Source: Amborella trichopoda (taxonomy: Eukaryota > Streptophyta > Magnoliopsida > Amborellales > Amborellaceae). Taken from it: 64,000 nt of DNA. The position numbers were made by a program, and so were the translations under genes. The notes under the pieces are model-generated. The model was not told the DNA's origin and did not search any database. It saw nothing but the letters and a program-made list of their open reading frames with translations. The stretch covers positions 3,365,012 through 3,429,011 of the forward strand of contig NW_006499207.1 of NCBI RefSeq assembly GCF_000471905.2. The letters run 5' to 3'. Of the stretch, positions 34,690 to 45,690 are shown one piece after another; positions within the stretch are counted from its first letter, which is position 1, and each line of letters starts with the position of its first letter.

Positions 34690-36520
34690 AGCCACTGCTC
34701 TTCTAGTTATTGGTTCTTTTTCCCCGGGGTAAGAGAGCCTGGAATCTACCTTACTCCCATGCGGTTCGTTCTTTTGAGAATAACATGATCATTTTCTCTC
34801 TTTCCTCTGCTGGTGACGTTCGTTAAGTCCTCCTTATTCGTAACACATGGTGTGTCCGGAATATACTCTTATCAGTGGATTCTTGGAAACCGTGGGATCA
34901 CACTAATCTCACTTCATGCTCTCATTGCTAGTTTGCTTCGGAGGTAGCCCTCACCATGCTTGGAATATAGGAGTCTTTCAATGTCTAGCTAATTTGGTAG
35001 GGATTTTTGTTGATATTGACAGGGAATGTATGGTAGGTCATGATCTCTCTTTTATTGGATTCAATATTCTTAGTTGTGCAAAGGCCCTAACTCCATCATC
35101 GATCAACCTTTTTGTTGGTTCAGACCTTTTTATCATTGATGCCACCATTGAAGGTTTGAAGAATGCCAACCCTCCGGCTTTGGCCCCACTTGAAGTTTCT
35201 ATTAGTAAGGAAAACCGCTCCTGGGTTGAGGTTCTTAGAAAGCCTAAAGCTAGCCCCCATGTTCAACCTCCTGAAACCATTCTTGGACATACTAGGGCCC
35301 GACCTCCTTTGGCCAAACAAGGTCCTCCACGATTAAACCCCAGATTGGCAAGGCCACGTGGCAATATATCTGAGGTTGAATCGCTTGGATCTTCTTCCTC
35401 CTCCTCCAAAAAAGTAAAAATTTGGAAGCTTACTGACCGTTATTTTGTAGAGGATTTTTTGGGCTTTCATTTCTTGAAACCGTTAGCTAATTTGAAAATT
35501 AAAGGAAAAAAGCCTTTACTCTGTAATTCTGTTTTTGACCCCTCTTTGCTTGGCTTTTTTGGTGCCGCACCTAAGCCTCCTTGTTATGGGCCTGCTTCTT
35601 CGTCCAAAATCCATATTTTAGACTCTTATCCCCTGTTTTCAGCTCAGCTTCCTGTCTTTGTTCTGTTACCGCTTCTCCCTACCCATCCCACACCTCTCCC
35701 CAATTTTGCCTCCACCACCCATCTTGCCCCTCCTCTCTCTCCACTCCCTACCCATCCTACATCTTTTCTCAATACTGCCTCCACCATTCATCTTGCCCCT
35801 TCTTTCACGTATGTTTCCACCACATCTGTCTCTTCATCCTCTTCTCACCCTTTTTCTCTCCCAGTGATGTCAGCCTCTCCCACTAGACTCCTTACCCCTT
35901 TCAAGCCCTTTCAATCCTGGGACTTGCTTCTCTTCATTTTCTCCATTTTCTTTATTGGTATCATCTTTCTTCTCTTCTTTTTCTCTTCACCATGTTCAAT
36001 CGGAGGATTCTTCCTTTCCGTTTTTTCATGAGGTGTTCTAGGGTCCTAATTTTGACATCATCGCCTACTGCCAATTGATTGGCTTTGGTTGTTAATATCA
36101 TTGATTTTGATGAAGATGAGGTTGTCTACGTCATAGTTATGATGTGGCTTCTGAAGCTATAATTGTGGCGGATAACACTGAGTTTGTTGTGGTCCCTCTA
36201 GCTATAGTTGAACCGAACGTACCACCACTTTTGGTGGAACCTATTGGTGAGCCTTTGGCTGATGGAGGTATCCTAGCAGAGATGGTTGCGGAACACTTTG
36301 CAGAAGCTTCAAATTCATCGTCCTATATCTCTTCAGGTTCGGCCCCTGAAATTCAGCTAGGTGCGAGGATTGATTCCAAGGCTATTCACGTGACTGAGCA
36401 TCATTCTAAGACTCTACTAAGCAATCACAACCATGTAATTTTCACTCGTATGTTCAAGGACATGGGCGCTACTCTCGTTGCTCCTTCAGAGGCTAGATTA
36501 GGTTCAAACCTAGATTAAGG
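34690..36520 (+). pseudogene. LINE ORF1 (DUF4283-type)
   Basis: The 34916-36031 frame starts just upstream of GGSPHHAWNIGVFQCLANLV, GIFVDIDREC and SSINLFVGSDLFIIDATIEG, the C-terminal half of the DUF4283 RNA-binding-like domain of plant LINE ORF1. The N-terminal half lies upstream in other frames (NNMIIFSLSSAGDVR at about 34780 and LLIRNTWCVRNILLSVDSW). After it come a basic stretch, a Ser run with KKVKIW, and a Pro/Thr/His-rich segment ending in a hydrophobic tail. A second frame at 36144-36518 is acidic and may be the C-terminal part. ORF1 proteins coat LINE RNA. No CCHC knuckle is visible. Confidence 0.7.
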
Positions 36521-37334
36521 TTGTGACCAGTCCAGACCTGAGTCTAGGCTAGAACCCGGCTTAGATTAAACCCCTTTGTCCTAGACTTTCAGTTCTAAAA
36601 CCCACAGTCGAGATGTCGGTTACCAAACGGATTGGGACGATTGTTCCACCGCCGACTCCAATCCAAATCTTTCAAAGCCTAGGAGTCAGTACACCGCGAT
36701 CCCTTGGATTACAGCCAGAACCATAGCCCATCCATAATTAGGCATCCCGAGATCCTGCTGCAAGAAGGGTCCTAAGGGTTAGTCCAAGACTCTGAAATTT
36801 GTGTAGCCTGAAAGACCCTAAACAGTCAAGGGATCTGACCCGGTGCAGTTCAACAAGAAAGTTCATCGTCCCGAGTCAGAACCCAAGGAAGAGGTGGTGC
36901 TTACAACCATGGATGAAAAGGTTAAGGTGGTTCAAGAAATGTCCAAAAAATTGAAGGATGAGACTCGGACAGACCTAGCCAACTCCTTGTGCACCATTAT
37001 TATGGTTTGACGGGTGTCCTGGAGGTCTCCTCACCTGCCTCTAAAGTGATACTAAAACCCAATTTAAAGGCGGACTCTAAACTTGTGTGTTCTTTGGCTA
37101 GACTGGTAGCTCGTGGCTCTCGAGGCTCTTTAGCTCCTCCTTCAGATGGAGTGGTTCTCAGGATAGGCCGTGTGATTTCGAAGAACTAGTCCTCTTCTTA
37201 TTAATGTCCATGGACCAAATATCTTATCAGGGGTTTCCGTTGGGTGCTTATTAATGTGCATGGACCAAATATTGCTACCCTTAAATGTGTCTTTTTAGAT
37301 GATTTGAAATCTTTTATTTCCTCTTCAGGAGCTC

Positions 37335-37883
37335 ATGTTTGCATTGGAGAGGGATTTTAACTTTCCTTGCCACCCAGATGAAATTTCCACTTTTCCCCGT
37401 TTAATTCTCATATACATTTATTTAATGACTTCATTTATGGAGAATGATTTCCTAGATTTTCCTACTATTGGAGCTCAATTTACTTGGTTCAATAATTATT
37501 CCTTCAATCTGACTATGTATAAGATTGCTCGCTTTCTTGTCTCAAAGGCTTGTGAAAAATTATTCCCTTTGGTCAAGGTAAATATTCTTACCAAACTTTC
37601 CTCTGATCACCTCCCTATCTGTCTTCATACTGAGGAGGTCTTATCTGAGCCTAGACCTCTTCGTTTTGATATTCACTGGTTGGATGAACCTGAAGTTATG
37701 GATATCATCAATCATACTTGGGGTAGTTGTTATGCTTTGGGTAGTTTTGGCTTTTGTCTTCATAAGAAGCTAATCTGCTTAAAGCACAAACTCATCTCTT
37801 GGAAAAAAAAAGCAAACCAAGATCAACTTAAAGGCAAAATTGACACCGATTTGATGGACTTAGAGATGATTGAAACTATTTAG
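37335..37883 (+). pseudogene. LINE endonuclease C-terminal part and linker
   Basis: Features of the APE-type endonuclease end are visible: FPTIGAQFTWFNN (family: GxxFTWsN), KIARFLVSKACEKLFP and SSDHLPICLHT, whose Asp-His pair belongs to the active site. RPLRFDIHWLDEPEVMDII follows, typical of the linker to the reverse transcriptase. The N-terminal two thirds, including the catalytic Glu, cannot be seen upstream. A stop ends the frame at 37883. Confidence 0.75.
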
Positions 37884-38207
37884 GAAAACCAAGTTTTATC
37901 TGATGAGATTATTGTTAATAAAAATTTTATGCTTAATAAGCTACATGATCTCTTTAGGATGGAAGAGATTTATTAAAATAGAGATAAAGAGTTAAATGGC
38001 TTAAGGATGGTGATAGAAATATCAAATTTTTTCTTGCTATCGCGAATGTACGAAGAAGGCAAAAGGGTATTTCTACTATTTGTCTACTGGGTGTATCGGA
38101 ATGCAACATTTCAGCTCATGATGAGGCCATTGTTCAACATCTTAGATGGTATTCCTTTTAAATATCTGCCACCTTTTTAGGTTTATGATCTGGAAAGGGA
38201 TGTTGCT

Positions 38208-39700
38208 GTGAAAGAAGTTAGACTGACAGTTTTTGCTCTTCTTGAGGATAAAACCCCTGGCCCTGATGATTTCTCTCTTATCTTCTTTAAGCGTTTTTTG
38301 GATTTGCTACACGATGATGTTTATTTAATAGTCAAGGAATTTATATCCATTGGGAGTGTTCTCAAGGGCAGTAATTCTACTTATATTTCTTTAATTCCAA
38401 AAAAAAAACATATCATTGCTGATATTGGAGATATTAGGTTGATTAGTCTCTTATCTAGTCTTTATAAAATTATTGCAAAAGTTTTAGCAAAGAGACTTAA
38501 GTTGGTTCTCTATTTTGTGATCTCTGATGAACAATCAGCCTTCATTAGAGAACGCATGATCACGGATTGCATTCTTATTGCCTAGGAATGCATTCACTAT
38601 AGAAATCTTTCTGAGCAGCTCGGAGTGGTTATTAAATTGGATATGGAGAAGGCTTTTGACAGAGTTGAATGCTAAGTGCTCAATGAGATTATCATAATAA
38701 AGGGTTTCGGTGTCAGATGGAATTCTTGGATTATGGGGTGCATTTCTTCTGCTCATTTCTTAGTTCTTATTAACGAATCTCCTAAGGGGTTCTTCCATGC
38801 TTTTAAGGGCATTAGACAAGGAGACCCTCTATCTCCTTTTCTCTTTACCTTAGTAGAAAAAGGTTTTAGCGTGATGTTTAAGAATGTTATAAATGCAGGT
38901 CTTCTTACAGGTTTTCAAGTTTCCTCATTTAGGCCAACTATTTCACATTTGTTTATAATGCCAATGAAGAGCAAATGCAGAAGTTGAGCACATTCCTCCT
39001 ATGTTGCCAGCTAGCTTTGGGCATCAACAAAAATTACCATAAGACTTCAATTGTGGGCATCTCTTGTTCTAACAGCCTTTTGGATTTTCTTGCTTCAATT
39101 TTAGGTTGCAGAGTTGAGAAGTTTCCCTTTAAATATTTAAGGGTTTCTATCTCTGATTGTAAGCTCACTCGTGCAGCCTGGGACCCTTTTGTTCGCAGGT
39201 ATCAAGTTGAATTAGACCTATGGAAGACCAAGACTTTATCTTTTGGTAGGCATATCACTTTGGTTAAATTCACCTATGCACATCTTCCTATTTTTTTGAT
39301 GTCAGTCCTACAAATACCTAGTGAAGTTATCAAGCTTATTAAAAAGTATATGTGAAACTTCATTTGGGGTAATATGGAGGATAACCACAGAAATTTTCAT
39401 TTGGTGAACTGGGACCAGGTTTGTATGCCTTCAAAGCTAGGGGGTTTGGGTATCAAAAAGCTTAAACTTGTAAACTTAATGCTTTTATCCAAATGGTGGT
39501 GGAGAATCTTTCAAGGCTCTTCTCATCTCTAGAAGGATGTACTAATTGCTAAATATGGTTTTGATTATCTCACCCACTTGATTAAAAAAGGTAGAAGAGG
39601 CAAATTCACCTCACAGATTTGGAAGGATATTTAGAGCTACAGAAATATTGTTTTCAGCAACTTCATATGGCTTATTGGCAATGGAGATAATACTCTATTT
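38208..39700 (+). pseudogene. LINE reverse transcriptase (FADD box deleted)
   Basis: Motifs in order: DKTPGPDDFSLIFFKRF, ISLIPKKKHIIADIGDIRLI, SLYKIIAKVLAKRLK, SDEQSAFIRERMITD, KLDMEKAFDRVE with the first catalytic Asp, and GIRQGDPLSPFLFTL. After SHLFI (about 38950) the expected FADD and its flanks are absent and the sequence jumps to EEQMQKLSTFLLCC, a small deletion that removes the essential aspartates. Thumb and connection continue as ALGINKN, KYLRVSI, FGRHITLVKFTYAHLPIFLMS and KWWWRIFQG. Stops at 38583, 38674, 39353 and beyond also break it. Confidence 0.9.
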
Positions 39701-40039
39701 TGGTTCAACAAATGGCTTCGTGATGCACATCTCTCTCTTCTACTTATCCTGACCTCTTTGTCAGAGTTGCTCAACTTGATGCAAAACGTTCAGAGTTGTT
39801 TTCTCTCTCCCTCTCTAATTGTATGGTCTAGAACATCGGATGTCGCTATAATAGGCTACCAGACATGGTTATTTCGCAGTTTCATAATCTCCTCCAACAA
39901 CTTGAACAAGTTTACATCTCTTCTAATACCGAATACTTGGTCATATGGGAATCAGAAACTGACGGACTTTTTCTGTGAAATCAGTGTATAAGCTCCTTTT
40001 TATGGATCAACTCTATATTGTTGATACCTCTTTGGGTTC

Positions 40040-40200
40040 TATTTGAAAATGGTCAGTTCCAGTTAAAATCCAAGTCTTCCTATGGATCCCATGTCAAATG
40101 AAATGTTTAACAATAGACAATCTGTAAAAGAGGGGTAAAATTCTTCCAAACATTTGCTTGATGTGCAAAACTGATGAAGAATCTTGCTCTCATATTTTCC
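40040..40200 (+). pseudogene. LINE zf-RVT zinc-binding region
   Basis: A frame reads KWSVPVKIQVFLWIPCQMKC, then KILPNICLMCKTDEESCSHI and FLHCPF. This is the C-x2-C...H-x3-C pattern of the zf-RVT domain between reverse transcriptase and RNase H in plant LINEs. One stop lies inside. Confidence 0.75.
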
Positions 40201-40567
40201 TTCACTGTCCTTTTGCCTCTAGCATATGGCTTTCGGTCTTCTCTTTATTGGTTTTTTCTTCTTATGATACCTTTGAATCTCATCATCATTATTAACCATC
40301 TTTTTGCCATTGGATTACCTAAAAAAAGAGTTGTGATTTGGAAAATTTTCAGAAGTGTAACCTTATGGCAGATTTGGTTCGAATGTAATAGGACAGCCTT
40401 TGATGGGGTGTCTCAGAGTATTGAAAAGGTAAAAGATATCATTTTACAATCCCATTGGAATTGGTTTTCCTCCACGCCTGAAGGACAGGGTGCTCTTCGG
40501 GCTGCTGTTTATATCAAATTGAAATTTTTTACTCATTCATCTTCTCACTCTAGCGCTTAGAACTTGG

Positions 40568-40990
40568 ATGGCACCTCTAGAAGCTTGCCTCAAACTTAAT
40601 TTTGATGGCATCTCATTTGGAACTCTAGGGCCGGCAGGTGTTGGTGGGCTTCTTCGCAACAATTTTGGATCCATTATTTTTTCTTATTTGGGTCCTTGTG
40701 GGTCTACAACAACTAATCATGCTGAATTGCCCGCTCTCATTCAAGGCTTTCATATTATCATTGACAGGGGCTTCATTAGTGATATTATAATTGAAGGAGA
40801 TTCCCTGAATTTTATCAAGTGGTATAGAAAAGAACGAAGGATCTTCTGGTTGCTATTTACTCTTTGGTTAAAAATTCAAGACCTATATAACAGGCCTAAT
40901 TCGAGGATACGTTTCGGCTACACCATATGTGAAGCCAATGATGTTGCTGATGAGCGAGCTAAACATGGTGTTTCTCTTCCCTTTTTGTAA
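40568..40990 (+). pseudogene. LINE RNase H domain (open, residues intact)
   Basis: A 140-residue open frame matches the RVT_3-type RNase H of plant LINEs. It has LNFDGISFG with the first Asp, NHAELPALIQG with the Glu, IIEGDSLNFIKW with the second Asp, and EANDVADERAKHG near the end with the last acidic residue. All four acidic positions are kept, unlike the copy in the LINE at 59285, where Glu is Lys. It is the C-terminal part of LINE ORF2, and the stop at 40988 is the natural ORF2 end. With the rest of ORF2 broken it is not expected to be expressed. Confidence 0.82.
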
Positions 40991-41077
40991 GTTTCTAACG
41001 ATTAGATCCAATCTTTGTAATCTTATGCTCTTGAAGCATTGTTTTAATAAAAGCTCATAACATTTGCCAAAAAAAAA

Positions 41078-41300
41078 TGAATTTCAAGTCCCAGAAAAAT
41101 GAATTTCAAGTCCCAGAAATAGTGCATCTTCTAGTAAGTTATATGGACCATCTATTTTGAATTTTAAGTCCTAGAAATAATGCATCTTCTAGTAAGTTAT
41201 ACGAACCATCTATTTTCAAGATTTTTAAATGTTTATATATCTGCACAATCTACACTGCTTTTGAAATTTTAAATTTTACAATTAGGGTTGAACATGAATG
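41078..41300 (+). repeat. Dispersed repeat family, copy 1, with internal duplications
   Basis: Directly after the LINE A tract, TGAATTTCAAGTCCCAGAAA is repeated in tandem at a 22-bp period. A 57-bp unit (AATAGTGCATCTTCTAGTAA, GTTATATGGACCATCTATTT) is also duplicated. Closely similar sequence lies at 44560-44825 (minus) and 62563-62770 (plus). No ORF. Superfamily unknown. Confidence 0.75.
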
Positions 41301-42460
41301 TTCAAGCCAACATAAGACTTCTGATACCTGAACTACATCTTTTAATAAAATTTAGATTTACGCTCCACTTGTATAGTGTAAGGTGGGCACCTTATACAAA
41401 CCCCACTCATTTAAAATTGAATAAGAATGCTTCAGTCAGTTGCAAATGAGTTAGCGCACGTTTGCTTACCCTACTTTCTTGAAAAGCACAATACCAGGCA
41501 CACAAAAAAAATGGAACTCTTTTCCCCAAATCTATTTAGTACACGGGAGCATCCCAATTGTTGGTGCAATGTGGTACGTGTGTTGATAATGTTGTTATAT
41601 GCACAACTAGGCCATTCAGGATTAGAACCAGAGACCTCGCTTGTGAAGTAAATCATCGCACCTACTATCCAACCAATTGGGAGATAATCAATAAATTATT
41701 TTTCGAGAGTGATTCATCCTTCCCGAGCGCAACATACAACTCTATGTTGAACTGCGCTCTCCAAGTATGACTTGTTCCCCCTTCTACCTTACCAATGAAA
41801 AGCAAGTCTTGGTGAAATAATAGAAGAAAAAAGAAGGCAGATTCACCAAAGTCCTTCAAACCCAAAAGGTTCTCTGAGGAGGAACTGTTTGATAATCATT
41901 TATTCAAAGATATAACGCCTAAAAATCATAAGAAATATTAGTCACTTTGTAGATATAAGCATGCTTCTAAACAAAAACAGAAAAAGAATAGTTCCATATA
42001 TCTTTAAGAATTTGTTTTGAGCCCGAGCACGAGGTTCGAATAAAAAGTATGAATCCAATTGCCCAGGAACAAATAAGCCTAACACTTCCATTTTCTGATC
42101 AGGCTGAAGCCAAGCAAGGAGTAGAACCCCGTAGATGTCCAGTTTATGCCCTGCTTGCACGTCGTTTCAGGTTATTTTCAAGACCCGAAATTTTGGGGAT
42201 GTGAAAGTAAAATATTATCTCATTTATTTGTTTCTTAAAATGTAGCATCTTAAGATTGAACAACGGCCGTATAACTTTTTAACTATAAAATCTAAGAAAC
42301 TCAAAATCTAAGTTTTTTCATTGTTTTCTTTTTAGTTTTCAAAATAGTTGAATAATAATTCTAAAGTGGATCTCAAAATTTTAAACCAAACATATCCCTA
42401 AATATATGTTATAACCAAGGGGTTACGTACTCATCCCTAGGCGGCAGTGCCACATAAAAT
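41301..42460. other. No supported gene
   Basis: On the minus strand, GAGGTCTCTGGTTCTAATCC near 41630 has the wording common in plant retrotransposon LTR or leader DNA, but no element ends are visible. The ORFs at 41427-41651, 41665-41865 and 41942-42160 are short, overlap on both strands and match nothing known. Confidence 0.4.
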
Positions 42461-43194
42461 GGAGAAATTACAGAACTCCCCAAAATCAGACTTTCTAGAC
42501 AACTTACCCAAACCAAGTTTATTTTAGCAAATTTTGCCCCGAATTTAATTTTCCTAGTAAATATTCCCAAGTCAAAAAGTCATATTTTTTGACGAAAATG
42601 TACATACTCGTAACACCAAATATTGACGTAGAAACCATGTGGTCCGACACAAAATAAGAGCAGTCCGACACTTTGGGATGTTAGAAAGTGTGGATCCGGC
42701 ACAAAATAGAGGCGGTCCGACATTTTGGGCTTTTGAAAAGCGTGGATCTGACGGTCTGGCACTTTTGGTTTCTGGAAAGCATGTGGTCCGACACAAAATA
42801 CGGGTGCTACCGCACTTCAGGATTTTGGAAAGCGTGGGTCCAGTTCACTATAGGGATGGTCCGACACTTTGGGCTTCTAAAAAGCATGCGATTCAGAACA
42901 ACATAGGGGCGGTCCAGCACTTTGGGCTTCTGGAAAGCATGCAGTCCGACACAAAACAGGGTGGTCCAATACTTTGACTCTGGATTGATAGGGGGTCCAG
43001 CAGTTGTTGCATTAGTCCTCTGGCACTTTGGACGTTAACGAGTCCACGTCAATGTCTGGCTCTAAGGGTAAGAACATTTTCGTAAAAAAAAAAAACATTT
43101 TTTACTAGGGGGCCTTCGCTAGAAAAGTTAAATTTAGGGCTTTGGGAGGAAGTTGTCTGGAAGATATGATTTTAGGGGGGTTTTGTAATTTTCC
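42461..43194. mobile_element. Inverted-repeat (MULE/foldback-like) element 1 with internal minisatellite
   Basis: The left end GGAGAAATTACAGAACTCCC (42461) pairs with the reverse complement of the right end, GGAAAATTACAAAACCCCCC (ending 43194). Pairing continues imperfectly through AGACAACTT, AATTTAA and CTAGTAAA, to TTGACGAAAATGTACATAC on the left (about 42605) and the complement of AACATTTTCGTAAAAA on the right (about 43070). Terminal repeats are thus about 130-145 bases. Between them is a 51-bp tandem array. GGGAAAATTAC-type ends are common in plant Mutator-like elements. There is no transposase. Flanking target duplications are not clear. Confidence 0.78.
42636..42990. repeat. About 51-bp tandem array, 7 copies, inside element 1
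   Basis: Units read GTGGTCCGACACAAAATA, GGGGCGGTCCGACACTTTGG and GCTTCTGGAAAGCAT. Starts are near 42639, 42691, 42743 (shortened), 42783, 42833, 42888 and 42940. It is much richer in G and C than the flanking DNA and fills most of the space between the terminal repeats. Confidence 0.9.
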
Positions 43195-43390
43195 TTATAT
43201 TATATTCGCAAAAAGAAAACCCAACTGCATTTTTTTTTTTTGAAATGTTCAAACTCGTTTTTTTTTTTGAATGTTCAAATTCGTCGTCATTATTAATATA
43301 TTTTATCTCAATGTATTAAAGCCTTCACATATTGAAATAGCTTTAACATCAATATAGCATTTAAACGTTATATTCTTGACATACTACATA

Positions 43391-44080
43391 GGGAAAATTA
43401 TAAAAAACACCCTCAAATGGACTATCAATGCGACTTACTCCTACATCAATCTTTTCCATCACATGTTTCCCCCAAACGACCTTTCCTCGTAAATAACCCC
43501 GCAACTCAAAAGTAGCATGAAATAAGACTAAACTACCCTTGTTTGTTTTCATACAGCCTTCTCTCTCCTATTTTCACACGTGCTTCGACAGTACAAACAC
43601 ACGCTCCGACATTCTGAATGTGCGCTCTGGCAATGCAGGTTTGAGCCGCAGCGCTCCGGCATTATGAGAACTCGCTCCGGTAGTGCAAAGATGTGCTCCG
43701 ACATTCCGCTCCGGCAATAAAGTCTTTGGAGTCACTGCGCTCCGACAATGGAGGATCGTGCTCCGGCAGTATAAACAAGCACTCCAACATTCTGAATGTG
43801 CGCTCCGGCAATGCAGGTCTGAGCCACAGCGCTGGCATTATGAGAACGCGCTCCGGTAGTGCAAAGACGCACTCCGACAATACGCTACTTGGGACTTACA
43901 AATTGATTTTGTTTGCACGCGAAGGGCATATTCATCCAAAAACTAAGAACTTTTTACCTAGAGGAGGTTTTTCCAGTTTTTGTGAGGAAAGGTTGTTTTA
44001 AAGAAAAAAGTGAGAAAAAAGATTAAGGTGGAGGTAAGTTACATGATAATCCATTTTAAAGTGTTTTTTGTAATTTTCCC
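43391..44080. mobile_element. Inverted-repeat (MULE/foldback-like) element 2 with internal minisatellite
   Basis: The left end GGGAAAATTATAAAAAACAC (43391) matches the reverse complement of the right end, GGGAAAATTACAAAAAACAC (ending 44080). Similarity continues through AATGGACTATCA versus AATGGATTATCA, and CAACCTTTCCTC on the right versus CGACCTTTCCTC on the left, about 110 bases or more. The 9-base flanks TACTACATA and TAGTAAATG agree at 6 of 9 positions, a weak possible target duplication. The middle is a minisatellite of 26-bp units. It lies 196 bases from element 1 and shares its end sequence and array style. Confidence 0.78.
43575..43890. repeat. 26-bp minisatellite in a 178-bp higher-order repeat, inside element 2
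   Basis: Monomers are built on GCGCTCCGGCAATGCAGG and CTCGCTCCGGTAGTGCAAAG. A block of several monomers starting ATTCTGAATGTGCGCTC at 43611 recurs at 43789, giving a 178-base higher-order period of almost two copies. It has many CpG sites in otherwise AT-rich surroundings. Confidence 0.88.
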
Positions 44081-44559
44081 TAGTAAATGTTTATAGGGGA
44101 CATTTGGAGGGCGTTGAATTTTGGCCTATAGCCCTCAAGTTTAATCAGCCCTAGACAATTTTCTCATTTTTGGAATATAACTTCAATTATATTTAATAAA
44201 CAAATTAAAGTGCGTTCCTCTCGTGTTAACTAGAAATAAATTTCTTTAAACTCTGTTTACATATCGGAAAAAATAACTCTTTAATATTAGTCATGTATCA
44301 AATTTCCCAAATTTGTCAAAACTCATACACTATTTCTTATGTTAATTATTTATTTTTTAATACATATTTATAGAATTACACCATCCGAAATCTTCTGCGA
44401 GTTGGCCTTTCGGGCCAAGCTGAAGACGGCACCACAAACTAATGACATTGGTTGAAACAAATAATTTCTGCCCAAGCAATACATGAAGGGTGAGATATAA
44501 GGTGTCAACCTTAACAATCACGGTACTGAACACCTCAAAATCTCATCAGAATATGTATT
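44081..44559. other. AT-rich spacer without genes
   Basis: No ORF or clear repeat structure. Near 44400, GTTGGCCTTTCGGGCCAAGC is a small palindrome (TTGGCC...GGCCAA). Confidence 0.45.
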
Positions 44560-44825
44560 TTCGATGCCAAAACTCTCATCATGGCCTCAAAGTCTATTTT
44601 TTACCCCTTCAATAAAAGTAAAAGCTCTAAAAATGGTGCAAATCAAACAAATCGATGAACACTCGAAAATCTTGAAAATAGACGATCTAGATAATGTATT
44701 ATAAGATGCACCATTTTTAAGACTTGAAATTCCTTTTTTTTTTATATCCATATATATTGAGGTCAAGATGATCGATTGGAGAATTTTCTAATGATGAAAT
44801 AACCTTTTTCGATGGGTTTTTTTGG
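44560..44825 (-). repeat. Dispersed repeat family, copy 2 (reverse)
   Basis: Reverse-complemented it reads CGATCATCTTGACCTCAATA, GGAATTTCAAGTCTTAAAAA and GGTGCATCTTATAATACATT. It then continues to TCTATTTTCAAGATTTTCGA. This parallels copy 3 (GATCATCTCGACCTCGAGAT, CAATTTCAAGCCC) and copy 1. Confidence 0.7.
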
Positions 44826-45095
44826 TGCACCTTACTTTTATTTTTGGGTAAATATGTGCACGTTACTTCTACAGTATAACGCACCTTACATAAATTTCAC
44901 CTTTTCCATATATGAAAGGTCCTTTTATTGTACTATCAAGTCAATCTCACTGAACGATTTTAAGATCAAAGCTGAGTCATGGATACATGCTTGGAAAAGC
45001 ACAAAGAGTAAGCCACACAAAAATAAAGGGAAAGGAAACTCCCAACAGGCTCGTCTGCAACTCCGCAAGTCATCAGAGCTAGGAGCAGCAACTAC

Positions 45096-45282
45096 TCACT
45101 CCAAAGATGTCGGAACATTCTTTTCGATGATGGCTGCCAGAACCTCATCAATGGTTTGGAAGTTAAATCTCTCCTTAACAATCATCTTTGCCAACTCCAG
45201 AGCTTGGTGCTCACAATCCGCACGTTTTTCTGCATCTTGGATCGATTCCAAATCCTCAACATGAGCTACACCCACTATCCTC
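45096..45282 (-). CDS. MTK: 5-methylthioribose kinase, last exon
   Basis: After a splice acceptor (TGCTCTAG, 45290-45283) the minus strand reads GAGG, then IVGVAHVEDLESIQDAEKRA, DCEHQALELAKMIVKERF and FQTIDEVLAAI, to a TGA at 45098-45096. This is the conserved C-terminus of plant methylthioribose kinase (family knowledge). The split Arg codon joins in frame to the exon at 48283-48497, which ends GGAKMIR. MTK phosphorylates 5-methylthioribose with ATP in the cytosolic methionine salvage (Yang) cycle, which recycles the by-product of ethylene and polyamine synthesis. The exon is open and conserved, suggesting a working or recently working gene. The tail after DEVLAAI is slightly longer than I recall for the family. 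Confidence 0.85.
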
Positions 45283-45544
45283 CTAGAGCATGCACATAAA
45301 CAGCAGTAAACAACAACCCATAAAGGACACATTAAAGAGAAGAATGCAACAAATTACTGCATGAATATTCTAAATATTGGGACAATATCACCTCCCATTG
45401 GCATTCTTTTCTATGTGAGGGTGCAAAATGACAATTATGTAGGGGAATTGTGAGAAGTTTTGGGGAAAGAGAGATTGGGGATTTTGCTTATCTAATGCCA
45501 AACACTAGCAATTTTTGCACCCTCATACTGGGGCAGATTTATTG

Positions 45545-45690
45545 GTGTTTCTTTCAGGTACAGTGTCGATCAACAGCATTAAAGGAACCTATTGATGGTG
45601 TTATGGCCAAAAATTAATTACAGGTTCATTCACCACTGTAAGCTCTATAAAACTCATAAAACTTGTAATTTCTTCCTTGAATAGTGAATT
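45545..45690. repeat. Repeat copy A (partner at 47805-47950)
   Basis: TATTGATGGTGTTATGGCCA and AACTTGTAATTTCTTCCTTG also occur at 47805-47950 as CATTGATGGTGTTGTTGTGG and AACTTGTAATTTCTCCCTTG. Both are in the same orientation, 2.26 kb apart. Copia LTRs often have the wording CTTGTAATTT near their transcription end, so these may be LTR pieces; the ends were not found. Confidence 0.55.

Larger units (their letters stand above)
34690..41077 (+). mobile_element. L1-type LINE, nearly full length, dead
   Basis: Plus-strand order is ORF1 with DUF4283-like domain (34690-36520), endonuclease C-terminus (37335-37883), reverse transcriptase (38208-39700), zinc-binding zf-RVT region (40040-40200), RNase H (40568-40990), AATAAA at about 41047 and an A tract (about 41069-41077). 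This is the standard layout of plant L1 LINEs. Many stops and frameshifts occur, the N-terminal part of the endonuclease is missing, and the catalytic FADD box is deleted. I could not find the 5' target duplication. Confidence 0.88.

Noticed and set aside
41558..41770. Possible tRNA gene or gene fragment around the GGTTCTAATCC-like text
   Set aside because: No cloverleaf could be built. The wording is common in plant retrotransposon leader DNA.
43575..43890. Regularly spaced short repeats resembling a CRISPR array
   Set aside because: Eukaryotic context, repeats and spacers not distinct, no cas genes. It is a minisatellite inside an inverted-repeat element.
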